Positions 22,178 through 31,724 of a stretch of DNA of 64,000 nucleotides are shown one piece after another. The stretch lies in NCBI RefSeq assembly GCF_000449425.2, contig NZ_AVHW01000095.1, positions 62,001 through 126,000 of the forward strand, in the 5' to 3' direction. Position 1 is the stretch's first letter; every line of letters starts with the position of its first letter. Position numbers and translations under genes: made by a program. Under the pieces are notes generated by a model. It ran no database searches. It was given only the letters and a program-made list of their open reading frames with translations, and was not told the origin of the DNA. The DNA comes from Clostridioides difficile CD160 (GTDB lineage: Bacteria > Bacillota > Clostridia > Peptostreptococcales > Peptostreptococcaceae).

Positions 22178-22796
22178 CTCTCTTACCTTTTTACTATGTA
22201 TATAACCAATTAGATTTTTTTATTCTAATTAGATTACTACCTCATTGTTAAAGTATAAACAGCATTTTTATATAATAATTAATATTTTTCAACGTTTATT
22301 TCTTAATAAAACATATTTTAGAATAGTACTTACTTAGATTTATATCCTGTTTTGACTTACTTTTAGACTATGACATGAGTATGATTTTTAAATATCATTA
22401 TTTTCAATAATTATAATTTAAAGCGATATAGTTTGTCAATAGCGTTATTCTGTTTTAAAATTAACGTTTTATCGACATTTTAAATTTTTATTTTAATTTT
22501 TTTCTACATATAATTTTATTTATTACATATAAAATATTTTTATTTGTTTTTTCAACACTCATAGTACTGAAACTTATTGTTTTTTTGAATTTTTAGAAAT
22601 ATCTCTCATTATTTCATCTAAGTTTTATAAATCATTGGGCTATATCGATTTTTGTCACCTTATTTTTAGTCTAATTTTTTATATTTACTTAGAAAGAAAT
22701 TAATATTTTTTAAGATTGATAAAATTTACACTTATATCTGATATTTTTATTTGAACTAGCTATATTAATTTTAAATTGATAATATATACAGTTACT
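22178..22796. other. Long leader and promoter region of the V-ATPase operon
   Basis: A gap of about 620 bases, very AT-rich. It holds the sigma-A promoter at 22410-22439 and therefore a leader of about 235 bases before ntpF. An AT hairpin with arms AATTAGA and TCTAATT lies at about 22208-22231. I see no known riboswitch. The segment 22440-22796 shows nothing I can name. Confidence 0.5.
22410..22439 (-). promoter_or_regulatory. Sigma-A promoter of the V-ATPase operon
   Basis: TTGACA (22434-22439), an 18-base spacer and TATAAT (22410-22415) on the minus strand: both hexamers match consensus exactly. Confidence 0.8.
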
Positions 22797-23072
22797 TTAT
22801 ATATTCGACAACATTATGAAAAAATCCTCGTACCAATCACTCCAATCTTCAATAGGATATGCTGCTCCACCATTTACACTTTTCAATAGATTTGATGTAT
22901 ATTCTTCTCCTATAGAAAAAAGCTCACCTACTGTTATATTGTAACCTTTAGATGTAGCCACTTTACAAAATGAATCCATAACATCACGTTGTTCTCTTGT
23001 TTTTATAAGCTCTATTTTAAATTTCTCATCTTTTCTGGCTGCTTCTAAAATTTTAATTAACTTTTCATTCAT
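22797..23072 (-). CDS. Nif11-like leader peptide, candidate orphan RiPP precursor
   Basis: About 91 residues. The start is the ATG of MNEKLIKILEAARK, with AAAGGAGG about eight bases upstream; the longer upstream reading runs through the terminator of the preceding gene and is rejected. The N-terminal 65 residues resemble a Nif11-type leader: short helices, then ATSKGYNITVGELFSIGEEY. A double-glycine site follows (LLKSVNGG), and the remaining C-terminal segment, AAYPIEDWSDWYEDFFIMLS plus two residues, is short, acidic and aromatic, like a core peptide. It contains no Cys and one Ser. No maturase or peptidase-exporter gene is adjacent. Function unknown; family assignment is by eye. Confidence 0.65.
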   Translation of the reverse strand: MNEKLIKILEAARKDEKFKIELIKTREQRDVMDSFCKVATSKGYNITVGELFSIGEEYTSNLLKSVNGGAAYPIEDWSDWYEDFFIMLSNI

Positions 23073-23106
23073 TATATGTTCCTCCTTTTGATAATCATTA
23101 TATAAA

Positions 23107-23145
23107 AATGAAGCCATCTTAAAAAAACTAAGATGACTTCACTTA
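23107..23145 (-). terminator. Terminator after the L,D-transpeptidase gene
   Basis: Hairpin with arms CATCTTA and TAAGATG, extended by GAAG and CTTC, loop of about seven T residues on the minus strand, then a T-rich tail. It separates ldt1 from the Nif11-like gene, so the latter would need its own promoter or read-through. Confidence 0.75.
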
Positions 23146-23166
23146 ATGTCTATAGTAGTACATTCC

Positions 23167-24576
23167 TTAATATAAAATAATTGGTGTACCTGGTTCTATA
23201 TTTTCATATATCTTCTTTGCTTTAGAAAAAGGTGTATTTACACATCCATGCGAACCTGAAGATCTATATATACCTCCACCAAAAGAGCCTCTCCAAGTAG
23301 CATCATGAATTCCTATATTCCCATTGAATGGAAGCCAATAGCTTACAGGTGAACTGTAACCTTGCCCAGTTAATGAAACATTTCTAGCTTTATAGTTAAG
23401 AGGGTATATACCTGATGGTGTGGCAAATCCTCTACCTAAATCACCTGTTACAACATCTGTTGATACAAGCATCTCTCCATTTTTAAAGAACCACATATGT
23501 TGGTCAGAAAGACTAATCTCTACATATGTATTTCCAATATCATCTCTATTACGAGATACAGCTTTTTGTATGTAAATAGGTTCTCTTGTAACATTTTTAC
23601 CAGCTTTTACAACATCAACCAATGCTTTAGCTTCTTTATTTTTGTCTATCAACCAACCATAAATTCCACCTGAAATTGTAATCTCTTTACCTGTTGCAGT
23701 CTTAAATGGTCTTGAATCTCCAAAAGTACTATATTTTTTGCTTAGTCCTCTCGCATATTCAACCATTGCAGCATTATCAAAGCTTATCTCATAATTCTTT
23801 TCTGAATCCACCTTTAGCCATTTGTTAATCTCAACACCATCTAAAGTTTCCTTACGGTCACTAAAATCATATGTAACAACTACACCAACATACTTATCTA
23901 ATGTCTTAATAGCTTCTTTCAATTTTTCTGAATCCTTTGTATTGTTTGGTGCTTCATATACCTTATTTTCTTCTAAAGAAATAGAAGTATCTCCAGAATT
24001 AATTGATTTTTGTACTAACTTATAAAAATCATCTTTTTTTACTTTGTTTCCAAGTACCTCTGGAACTATAGCATAAGCATTTTTAATACTATCATACTTA
24101 GGATAAGCACTCTTAGGTTCTACAACTTTTTTACTATCAAAGCAAGCTAGAGAATTAAATCTTTTTTCTAGTAAATCTTTATTATATGAAAGAGTTACCA
24201 TATTATTATACTCTTTAGATTTAAATATTCCACCAATCCATCCAAATGCACTCTGGCTATCTTTTATCTTTTGAACTTTATCATCTGGTGTAAACTTCAA
24301 ATCTATATCCTTTGCTTTTATTTGCTCTTTCTTATTGTTTCTTTCCTCTAAGTTTAAAGTATAAGAACTAGTACTTGATGTTAATAAATCATTTACTTGC
24401 TCAACTGTTTTTCCTGAAGCTTTAACCCCATTAATAGTTGTTCCAAAGTAAAAATGATTTCTAAAAAAGATTGCCATTCCTATATAAGCTACAACTAAAA
24501 CACCTACTACTATAGCTATCTTAACTTTTAGATTTTTTTGCCCACTTTCTTGTTTTACCTCTTTTCCATCAATCAT
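23167..24576 (-). CDS. ldt1: L,D-transpeptidase Ldt1
   Basis: A 469-residue membrane-anchored enzyme. One helix at about 24-45, an extracytoplasmic region with peptidoglycan-binding-like repeats (50-330), and a YkuD catalytic domain (345-469) with IGIHDA and SHGCVNTP; the nucleophile is about Cys445. These enzymes make 3-3 cross-links in the peptidoglycan, the dominant type in C. difficile. Length and sequence features match LdtCd1, the first of three described there. Followed by a clear terminator. Confidence 0.9.
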   Translation of the reverse strand: MIDGKEVKQESGQKNLKVKIAIVVGVLVVAYIGMAIFFRNHFYFGTTINGVKASGKTVEQVNDLLTSSTSSYTLNLEERNNKKEQIKAKDIDLKFTPDDKVQKIKDSQSAFGWIGGIFKSKEYNNMVTLSYNKDLLEKRFNSLACFDSKKVVEPKSAYPKYDSIKNAYAIVPEVLGNKVKKDDFYKLVQKSINSGDTSISLEENKVYEAPNNTKDSEKLKEAIKTLDKYVGVVVTYDFSDRKETLDGVEINKWLKVDSEKNYEISFDNAAMVEYARGLSKKYSTFGDSRPFKTATGKEITISGGIYGWLIDKNKEAKALVDVVKAGKNVTREPIYIQKAVSRNRDDIGNTYVEISLSDQHMWFFKNGEMLVSTDVVTGDLGRGFATPSGIYPLNYKARNVSLTGQGYSSPVSYWLPFNGNIGIHDATWRGSFGGGIYRSSGSHGCVNTPFSKAKKIYENIEPGTPIILY

Positions 24577-24951
24577 AATTAAATCCTTCCTTACATTATA
24601 ATTACCTATGTACCTTATTGCTTTTTAAACAAAATCACGTTTGCCTTATTTTATATACCCAAATTACTGTAGTATTATTTACATTTTTAAATATAGAGTT
24701 ATTTCCATCATACTATTTTATTTTTTAGGTAAAATAGTTATTGTAAATACCTCCTTTCAAAATCCCTTAAATATAGGCTCTGCTATATTAATATATTACC
24801 ATACTTTTAGGAATCATGGGGATATCTATCTATTTTTGTAACTTTAAACTACTTTTTTAAATAAAAGAAAATAATTATTTATTAGTTTACTTATCTTAAA
24901 TTATTTCTTAAACATTATATTCCAATCTAACATAACGTTGTTATATACATT
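24577..24951. other. Intergenic region upstream of ldt1
   Basis: 375 AT-rich bases. On the minus strand there is a good ribosome-site-like AAAGGAGGT at about 24749-24757, but it is not followed by an ATG, GTG or TTG that opens a frame of useful length. I see no other element. Confidence 0.4.
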
Positions 24952-25614
24952 CTATTTAATTATCTTAGTCTCTATATCTTTTCCATCTGCATATTCTTTT
25001 AGTAATTCCTTAGCATAATCAAAATATTCTTCAATATCAGATTCTTGACTAAAAGAAAATATACAAATTAGTATTTCATTTGCGTCTTCTGTTATCATTG
25101 CTCTCTCAGAGTCACTAGTTGGACTTCCAAATTTACCTAGTGAATCAGATAATATAGGAAGATTTTCTATATTTATTAATTCTTTTCCAATACCTTTATA
25201 CTGTTCACCTTCGTCTCCTACAGTAAAACATACTGGTGAATGTAATTTACTTACATTATATGTACCTACTGGATACAACGATTTTATTGATATTAGATTA
25301 TTTATTTCAACTATATTATTTATTGTGTAAAGACCTTTCCCTTGGATAATTCTTCTAATTAATGCTTCTGAAGACGTTCTATATCTACTTGGATTTTTAC
25401 CAAGTTCTTTATAAGCATTTCTTGCATCTTTAATCTTATCCAATTTTGTAATGTCTTCAACTTTTAGACTTTGATTTAAAATGTCACAAAACTCGTTTAT
25501 CTTGTTAATTAATTTTTCTGAGCTCTTATTTACTGCTACTTTTGCTTGGATACAGCCTAACTTCGCATCAGGCCATCTTTCCTTAAGTTTTTTATCAATA
25601 CTTACATCTATCAT
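24952..25614 (-). CDS. B3/4 domain protein, related to phenylalanyl-tRNA synthetase beta editing domain
   Basis: About 220 residues resembling free-standing B3/B4 proteins (segments ARNAYKELGKNPSRYRTSSE and NLISIKSLYPVGTY). In PheRS this domain removes mischarged amino acids from tRNA; free-standing forms may edit or bind aminoacyl-tRNA, but their role is not settled. I start at 25614, ten bases after TAGGAG; a GTG 21 bases upstream overlaps that site. Monocistronic. Confidence 0.75.
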   Translation of the reverse strand: MIDVSIDKKLKERWPDAKLGCIQAKVAVNKSSEKLINKINEFCDILNQSLKVEDITKLDKIKDARNAYKELGKNPSRYRTSSEALIRRIIQGKGLYTINNIVEINNLISIKSLYPVGTYNVSKLHSPVCFTVGDEGEQYKGIGKELINIENLPILSDSLGKFGSPTSDSERAMITEDANEILICIFSFSQESDIEEYFDYAKELLKEYADGKDIETKIIK

Positions 25615-25860
25615 ACTTAAACAACTCCTATACACTGAATTTTTATTAAAGTTTTTATCATCTATACATTATAGTACTATTCTTTTGTTAATAAAATGTT
25701 TATTAGCAAAATAATTTATTTTTAATACAATCTTTGTAAAAAACTATTACTTTTCCCTTATATAGTCTGCATATGACCAAAAATCAAAAAACACTAATTA
25801 TTTAACAAGAATTTACTAAACTCAAGTATCTATAATAGTGTTTTATATAAAATTTAAATT

Positions 25861-28086
25861 TCAATCTTGCAATAAATTTATAAAATTTATACCTGGCATT
25901 GGTCTTGCAAAATAGAATCCTTGGACTAAATCACATCCGAATTGCTTCATTAGCTCAGCTTGAGCCTTACTTTCAACACCCTCTATAGTTACAATTAAGT
26001 CTAGGGATTTAGCTAGAGATACTATAGATTTTGCTATATTACGACTTCTCTCATCATTTTCTATACCATCAAGAAAAGATTTATCTAATTTCAGTACATC
26101 AATTGGCATATCTCTTAAACAACTAATGGAAGAATATCCTGTCCCAAAATCATCCATAGAAATAGAAAATCCATACTTTCTTAACTCATTTAAGACATTC
26201 TTCAAAATATTTAATTCATTCATAGCTACAGTTTCTGTTATCTCCAGCTCAATTAAATCTGAATTTATATTATATTTTTGTATAGTACTATTAATAAATT
26301 TTACGATATCTGGTTGGTATAATTCAACTCTAGATAAATTCACTGAAACTGGAACTATACTTTTACCTTGTTTTTTCCAGTCAGATAAATCTATACAGAC
26401 TCTCTCAAACACAAATCTCCCAATTTTTAAAATCAATTGACTTTTCTCTGCTATAGGTATAAATATTGCTGGACTTATAAATCCATATTCTGGGTGATTC
26501 CATCGTATTAATGCCTCACTACCTATCATTTCACCATTTACAAGTGAAAACTTAGGTTGATAATATACCTCAAATTGATTTTTTACTAAGGCTGTTTTTA
26601 TATCATCTAAAATAATTGATTCTTCACTAAGCTTATTTCTAACATCCTCATTATAAATAGCATAATTTATATTTTTACCTTTAGCAACAGACCTAGCCAT
26701 ATTTGCCTTATTTACAGCCTTTTGAATATCTACTTCTCCTTCTTCTACAAAGTAAATCCCAACACACAGAGAAATTTCAAATACTGTATTTAAATTACTT
26801 TCAATATTATTTCGTATATTATCAAGTTTTCTTATAATTTTATCTCTTCCCTTTTTATAGTCACAGAAAATTGAAAAATAATCACTCGAAAGTCTTGCAT
26901 ATATTTCGCCTTCTGTTAGTTCCTCTTTTAAAGCCCTTGCTATTGTGATTAACAAATTGTCACCAAATTCGTATCCAAAAGTATCATTAATCATCTTAAA
27001 ATTATTAATATCAAAATATACTATAATATAGTTTAAAGATGGTTTATTTAAAAGATATTTACTACACTCCTTATAAAACTTATTTTGATTTCCTATATGA
27101 GTAATCTTATCTTCATAAGCCAAACTTAATATTTCTTTTTCATTAGATTTTTTTATATACATTATATAGAAAATAATTGTAATAAATACAAATATAATAA
27201 ATAATACTGCATATACAGCTCTCTTAATAATTTGCTCTGAATTCTTGAATATAACACTTTCTGGAACTGAAAAAATCAAGTTCCAATCCTTTATATAGTT
27301 ATTTTTTTCATTTCCATTATCCATAGTGGCATATCCTAGATATCGTCTTTCTCTTGAGATTGTTAATATTGTTGCACCTGTTTTATTTTCTTCTAATTTT
27401 TTATTTAAATCATTTACCTCTTTAATATCATTATCCTGTTTTAATAATTCATAAATATTTTTTGATAGTCTGTCCTGTTGAGGATGAAGTATAACTTTCC
27501 CATCATTTTTTACAACATAAGATATACTATTATCTTCATAAAAAGATACATTTATAAGTTTCATTAAAGTATTGATATCATAGGTACAATATAAAACTCC
27601 AACTATTTTATCATTATTTAATATTGGCACTGATATAGTAATCTTTTTTACAGATTTATTTACTTCATCAACATATGGACTTGAAACATAATTTTTACCT
27701 TTAATTGAGTTTTTGAAGAATTCTTTATCCTTAACTGAAAACTTGTTCCCCTTAGTATTTTCTGTATTACCATTTATATCAACTATTGCCATGGTGTAAA
27801 ATTTTTGATTTTCCATTTCATCCAAAAGCTTTTTTATTTTTTCTTCATTAGATATGTTTGGATTCGAAGCATAATAACTTGAAAAAATATTTAAAACATC
27901 TAAATCTTTTTCAATTTGTCTCTGGGCTAATTGAGAACCTTGTATTGCAACTTCTTTTATATGTACTTCTGCTTCTGATATAAGAAGATTTTTTGTATTT
28001 TCTATATAGATATACCCCATTATCAGAAATACTGATGTCAACAAAAGAATTATAATTAATGTAACACTCTTATTTCTCTTCGTCAT
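25861..28086 (-). CDS. Membrane sensor with degenerate GGDEF and active-looking EAL domain (c-di-GMP phosphodiesterase)
   Basis: A 741-residue protein: helix at about 9-30, a double-Cache-like extracytoplasmic sensor (31-285), a second helix (290-312), GGDEF domain (about 325-480) and EAL domain (about 490-735). The GGDEF loop reads SSDYF, so cyclase activity is not expected; it may bind GTP as a regulator. The EAL domain keeps EALIRW, VNLS, ELEITE, DDFGTGYSS, KLDKSF and EGVE, the metal and catalytic set, so it should degrade c-di-GMP. Ribosome site GGGGAGGAG is strong. Counterpart to the cyclase at 8139. Confidence 0.88.
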   Translation of the reverse strand: MTKRNKSVTLIIILLLTSVFLIMGYIYIENTKNLLISEAEVHIKEVAIQGSQLAQRQIEKDLDVLNIFSSYYASNPNISNEEKIKKLLDEMENQKFYTMAIVDINGNTENTKGNKFSVKDKEFFKNSIKGKNYVSSPYVDEVNKSVKKITISVPILNNDKIVGVLYCTYDINTLMKLINVSFYEDNSISYVVKNDGKVILHPQQDRLSKNIYELLKQDNDIKEVNDLNKKLEENKTGATILTISRERRYLGYATMDNGNEKNNYIKDWNLIFSVPESVIFKNSEQIIKRAVYAVLFIIFVFITIIFYIMYIKKSNEKEILSLAYEDKITHIGNQNKFYKECSKYLLNKPSLNYIIVYFDINNFKMINDTFGYEFGDNLLITIARALKEELTEGEIYARLSSDYFSIFCDYKKGRDKIIRKLDNIRNNIESNLNTVFEISLCVGIYFVEEGEVDIQKAVNKANMARSVAKGKNINYAIYNEDVRNKLSEESIILDDIKTALVKNQFEVYYQPKFSLVNGEMIGSEALIRWNHPEYGFISPAIFIPIAEKSQLILKIGRFVFERVCIDLSDWKKQGKSIVPVSVNLSRVELYQPDIVKFINSTIQKYNINSDLIELEITETVAMNELNILKNVLNELRKYGFSISMDDFGTGYSSISCLRDMPIDVLKLDKSFLDGIENDERSRNIAKSIVSLAKSLDLIVTIEGVESKAQAELMKQFGCDLVQGFYFARPMPGINFINLLQD

Positions 28087-28293
28087 TCTTCTCCTCCCCT
28101 AATTAGTCACTACTTTATATAGCTAACATACCTTATTTAATATAAATTTATCATTTATGTTATATACAAATATACCCAAATACCATATATAAAACCAATC
28201 TAATTATCATATAAAACATTCTTTAACTATTATAATAACACTATTTAATTGAATTTTGAATTAAAGAATAAAAACTATTCATTTTTCCAAATA

Positions 28294-28339
28294 AAAATCC
28301 CTTATACAGTAAAATTTTATCTCATGTATAAGGGATTTT
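28294..28339. terminator. Strong terminator after adhE
   Basis: A perfect 15-base stem, AAAATCCCTTATACA against TGTATAAGGGATTTT, loop of 16 bases, T-rich on both sides. It lies 23 bases after the adhE stop. Confidence 0.88.
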
Positions 28340-28361
28340 ATTTTATATATTTTTTAATAAT

Positions 28362-30251
28362 TTATCTTCCATAATATGAATTTAAATACATATTTTTTAT
28401 TTCATTCATAAGAGGATATCTTGGATTTGCTCCTGTACATTGGTCATCAAATGCTTGAATTACCATTTCATCTATTGAATCCATAAACTTAGATTCTTCA
28501 ATACCAAATTCTTTTATAGTTTTAGGAATGCCAACTTTACATTTTAATTCTTCAATAGCTACTAGTAAGCTTTGGAATTTCTCTTCATCAGAATTTCCTT
28601 TTAAACCTAAGAATGAAGCTATTTCAGCATATCTCTTTAAAGCTTCTGGGTATTTATATTGAGAAAATGCCCCCATTTTCTTTGGTGCATCTGAAGAATT
28701 AAATTTCATAACCTCTGTTATTAAAAGAGCATTTGCAACTCCATGTGGTACATGATGGAAAGCACCTAACTTATGAGCCATAGAGTGGCAAACACCTAAA
28801 AATGCATTTGCAAAAGCCATACCTGCCATTGTAGAAGCATTTGCCATTTTTTCTCTAGCTTCTGGGTCTTTTGCTCCATTATCATATGCACGTGGAAGAT
28901 ATTCAAATATACTCTTAATAGCTTGTAGTGCTATACCATTTGTATAATCAGTTGCAAGCATAGATACATATGCTTCTAATGCATGAGTCAAAGCATCTAT
29001 ACCAGAAGCAGAAGTTAAACTTTTTGGCATATTCATCATCATATCAGAATCAACTATGGCCATATTTGGCATTAATTCATAATCAGCTAGTGGATATTTT
29101 ACCCCTGTGTCTTGGTCAGTTATAACAGCAAATGGTGTTACTTCTGAACCAGTCCCTGCTGATGTTGGTATTGCTACGAAATTGGCCTTTTCACCCATTT
29201 TAGGGAATGTATATACTCTTTTTCTTATATCCATAAATCTCATAGCTAGGTCTTGGAAATCTACTTCTGGATGTTCATACAATGTCCACATTATTTTCCC
29301 TGCATCCATTGCGCTTCCTCCACCTATAGATATTATTACGTCTGGATTAAATTCGCTCATAGCTTTAGCACCTATCTTGGCACATTCCAAAGTTGGGTCT
29401 GGCTCTACTTCAAAGAATGTAGTATGTTTAATATTCATTTCGTCTAATAAGTCAGTAACTGCTTTAGTATACCCATTATTGTAAAGGAATGTATCTGTTA
29501 CAATAAAAGCTCTCTTTTTATTCATTACATCCTTAAGTTCTTTTAGTGCTACTCCTAAACAACCCTTTTTGAAATAAACTTTTTCTGGTGCTCTAAACCA
29601 AAGCATATTTTCTCTCCTCTCAGCTACTGTCTTAATATTAAGTAAATGCTTAACTCCTACATTTTCAGATACTGAATTTCCACCCCAAGACCCACATCCT
29701 AAAGTAAGAGAAGGAGCTAGTTTAAAATTATATAAATCACCTATACCACCTTGAGAAGAAGGAGTATTAATTAAAATTCTGCAAGTTTTCATAGCTGAAG
29801 TAAATTTATCAAGTTTTTCTCTTTGATTTACATCATCGATATATAATGAAGATGTATGCCCAAATCCACCATCTTCAACTAACTTTTCTGCTTTTCTAAC
29901 TGCATCATCAAAATCATTTGCTTTGTACATTGCAAGTACTGGTGAAAGTTTCTCATGAGCAAAAGCCTCTTCTAATTCAACTGATTCTACTTCACCTATT
30001 AAAACTTTAGCATCTTCTGGAACTTCAAAACCTGCAAGTTTTGCTATTGTACAAGCTGTCTGACCAACTATTTTAGAGTTTAATCCTCCATTTACCAAAA
30101 TTACATTTCCCATTTTCTCTGTTTCATCTTTATTTAATAAATAAGCTCCACGCTCTTTAAATTCTTTTTTAACTTCATTATATACATTTTCTAATACTAT
30201 AACTGATTGTTCAGAAGCACATATCATACCGTTGTCAAAAGTCTTAGACAC
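28362..30251 (-). pseudogene. adhE: AdhE, downstream fragment (end of aldehyde dehydrogenase plus alcohol dehydrogenase), split by frameshift
   Basis: A 629-residue reading frame that continues adhE after a frameshift at about 30262-30270. It begins in the aldehyde dehydrogenase half, with the catalytic Cys in GMICASEQ (residue 11 of the frame), and holds the complete iron-dependent alcohol dehydrogenase: GGGSAMDAGK, PTSAGTGSEVTPFA and the His-rich HSMAHKLGAFHHVPHG. Its first possible start is a GTG with no ribosome site, so independent translation is doubtful. Both pieces together give about 884 residues, the normal length. Real mutation or sequence error cannot be told apart here. Confidence 0.85.
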
Positions 30252-30262
30252 AAGAATTGAGT

Positions 30263-31015
30263 TTACGCAGTTTTTATGTCTGCGCTATCATCAATTATTG
30301 CTGGTGTATTACCTGCTCCAACTCCAATAGCTGGCTTTCCAGATGAATATGCTGATTTAACCATTCCAGGTCCTCCTGTAGCAAGAGTTAAATCTACCTC
30401 TTTCATAACAGTTGTAGTTAATTCTAAAGAAGGTTCGTCTATCCATCCAATTATACCTTCAGGTGCTCCAGCTAAAACAGCCGCCTCAAGAACTACTTTT
30501 GCAGCTTCTATAGTAGAATTCTTTGCTCTTGGATGTGGAGAGAAGATTATCCCATTTCTAGTTTTAAGTGCCAATAGTGCTTTAAATATAGCAGTAGAAG
30601 TTGGATTAGTTGTAGGTACAACAGCTGCAATAACACCTATTGGTTCAGCAATTTTAGTCATACCAAATGCCTCGTCTTTCTCTATTACGCCACAAGTTTT
30701 TGTTTCTTTATATGCATTATATATATACTCTGAAGCATAATGATTCTTTATGACTTTATCTTCAGCAATTCCCATACCAGTTTCTTTTTGTGCCATTATA
30801 GCTAAAGGAACTCTTTGCTTATTAGCTGCTAAAGATGCTGCTAAAAAAATCTTATCTACTTGCTCTTGAGTATATGTGGCAAATATTTTTTGAGCCTCTC
30901 TAATTTTTGCTAATTTTTTAACTAAAGTTTCAACATTATTTACAACACCTACATTAATTGACATAACCTCATCTCCCTTTATATTTTCTATTATATCCTG
31001 TTCTTTATTGGACAT
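30263..31015 (-). pseudogene. adhE: AdhE, upstream fragment (NAD-binding part of aldehyde dehydrogenase), split by frameshift
   Basis: A 250-residue reading frame, the N-terminal part of bifunctional acetaldehyde/alcohol dehydrogenase. It runs through IGVGAGNTPAIIDDSADIK and stops at TAA (30263-30265), just where the family continues with VNSIL.SKTFDNG. That continuation is present one base out of frame. The catalytic Cys is therefore lost from this piece. The start at 31015 has AGGAGG eight bases upstream; an internal ATG (MSINVGVV, codon 18) also has a ribosome site and matches the usual family N-terminus better. Confidence 0.85.
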
Positions 31016-31049
31016 TTTGACAACCTCCTAGAATAGTATTTTTTGCTTA

Positions 31050-31069
31050 AATGTTAATTTATTAACATT
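31050..31069. promoter_or_regulatory. Rex-type operator upstream of adhE
   Basis: AATGTTAATTTATTAACATT, a perfect 20-base palindrome that fits the Rex consensus TTGTTAA-N4-TTAACAA except at the outer bases. Rex represses fermentation genes when NADH/NAD is low, and adhE is a common target. It lies 35 bases upstream of the adhE start. Confidence 0.75.
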
Positions 31070-31231
31070 ATAACATCTTCTCTTTCTATTTTCAAGTTAT
31101 TTTTTTAACATTTTATTTTTATTTAAAATAATCTTACTTGTTCTACTAATACTCTAGTTTACGAATCATTAGCTTCATTATATATCACTTTATTTTTTAT
31201 GTAGATTATAGAAATTTTCATCTTAAAACTT

Positions 31232-31249
31232 AATGATAACGTTATTATT
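31232..31249. promoter_or_regulatory. Palindrome between adhE and the small membrane protein
   Basis: AATGATAACGTTATTATT, 18 bases, symmetric but for one position, about 165 bases before the plus-strand gene and 215 before adhE. It does not fit the catabolite (cre) pattern well. Unassigned candidate operator. Confidence 0.35.
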
Positions 31250-31412
31250 TTAACATAAACATTTTGCGTTTTTCTTATGAATAAAAATATATACAGATAA
31301 GTTTTTTCAATGTAGTATAATTAAACATATAAATTCACAAGTCTTATATAATACGAAATAAGGTATAGTTAATACAGTAAAAATAAACTTAAAGTTCATA
31401 GGAGGAATACGG

Positions 31413-31601
31413 ATGAAAAAATTAAAAATAATCAGCATTTTATCTTTAATTATAAGTACAATTTTAATGATTGTAGGTATTGCAGTAGTAGCTTATTATG
31501 TAGATAATTTATTTATTAGAGGACTATCAGTATTTATCTTGATTATGTCTGCTTGTTTTGTATCAAGTACAGTGAGATTAATATTTAAAGAAGCAAAGTA
31601 A
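31413..31601 (+). CDS. Small two-helix membrane protein, function unknown
   Basis: 62 residues: two hydrophobic helices (about 6-28 and 33-55) linked by VDNLFIRG, with basic ends. AGGAGG lies seven bases before the ATG and a terminator hairpin follows, so it is probably a real gene. I do not recognise a family. It stands alone on the plus strand, divergent from adhE and convergent with dpaB. Confidence 0.75.
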   Translation: MKKLKIISILSLIISTILMIVGIAVVAYYVDNLFIRGLSVFILIMSACFVSSTVRLIFKEAK

Positions 31602-31660
31602 TATAAATTCCAGTTTATAAATTAGATTAGGTAAATATTTTAATAAATTATAGAATAAAA

Positions 31661-31682
31661 TCCAGCAAATAATATTGCTGGA
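31661..31682. terminator. Terminator between the small membrane protein and dpaB
   Basis: TCCAGCAA and TTGCTGGA, eight-base stem with a six-base loop, T-rich downstream on the plus strand and A-rich upstream. It can serve both converging genes. Confidence 0.7.
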
Positions 31683-31724
31683 CTTTATTAATATTACATA
31701 CAATACATATATCACACCACTAAT

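Noticed and set aside
24641-24841. A 66-codon plus-strand frame in the ldt1 upstream region
   Set aside because: No ribosome site, odd composition (many Tyr, Ile), and located in AT-rich spacer.
30262-30285. Programmed -1 frameshifting in adhE
   Set aside because: The AAAAA run permits slipping, but there is no standard X-XXY-YYZ heptamer in frame and I saw no downstream stem; a simple deletion or sequence error is more likely.
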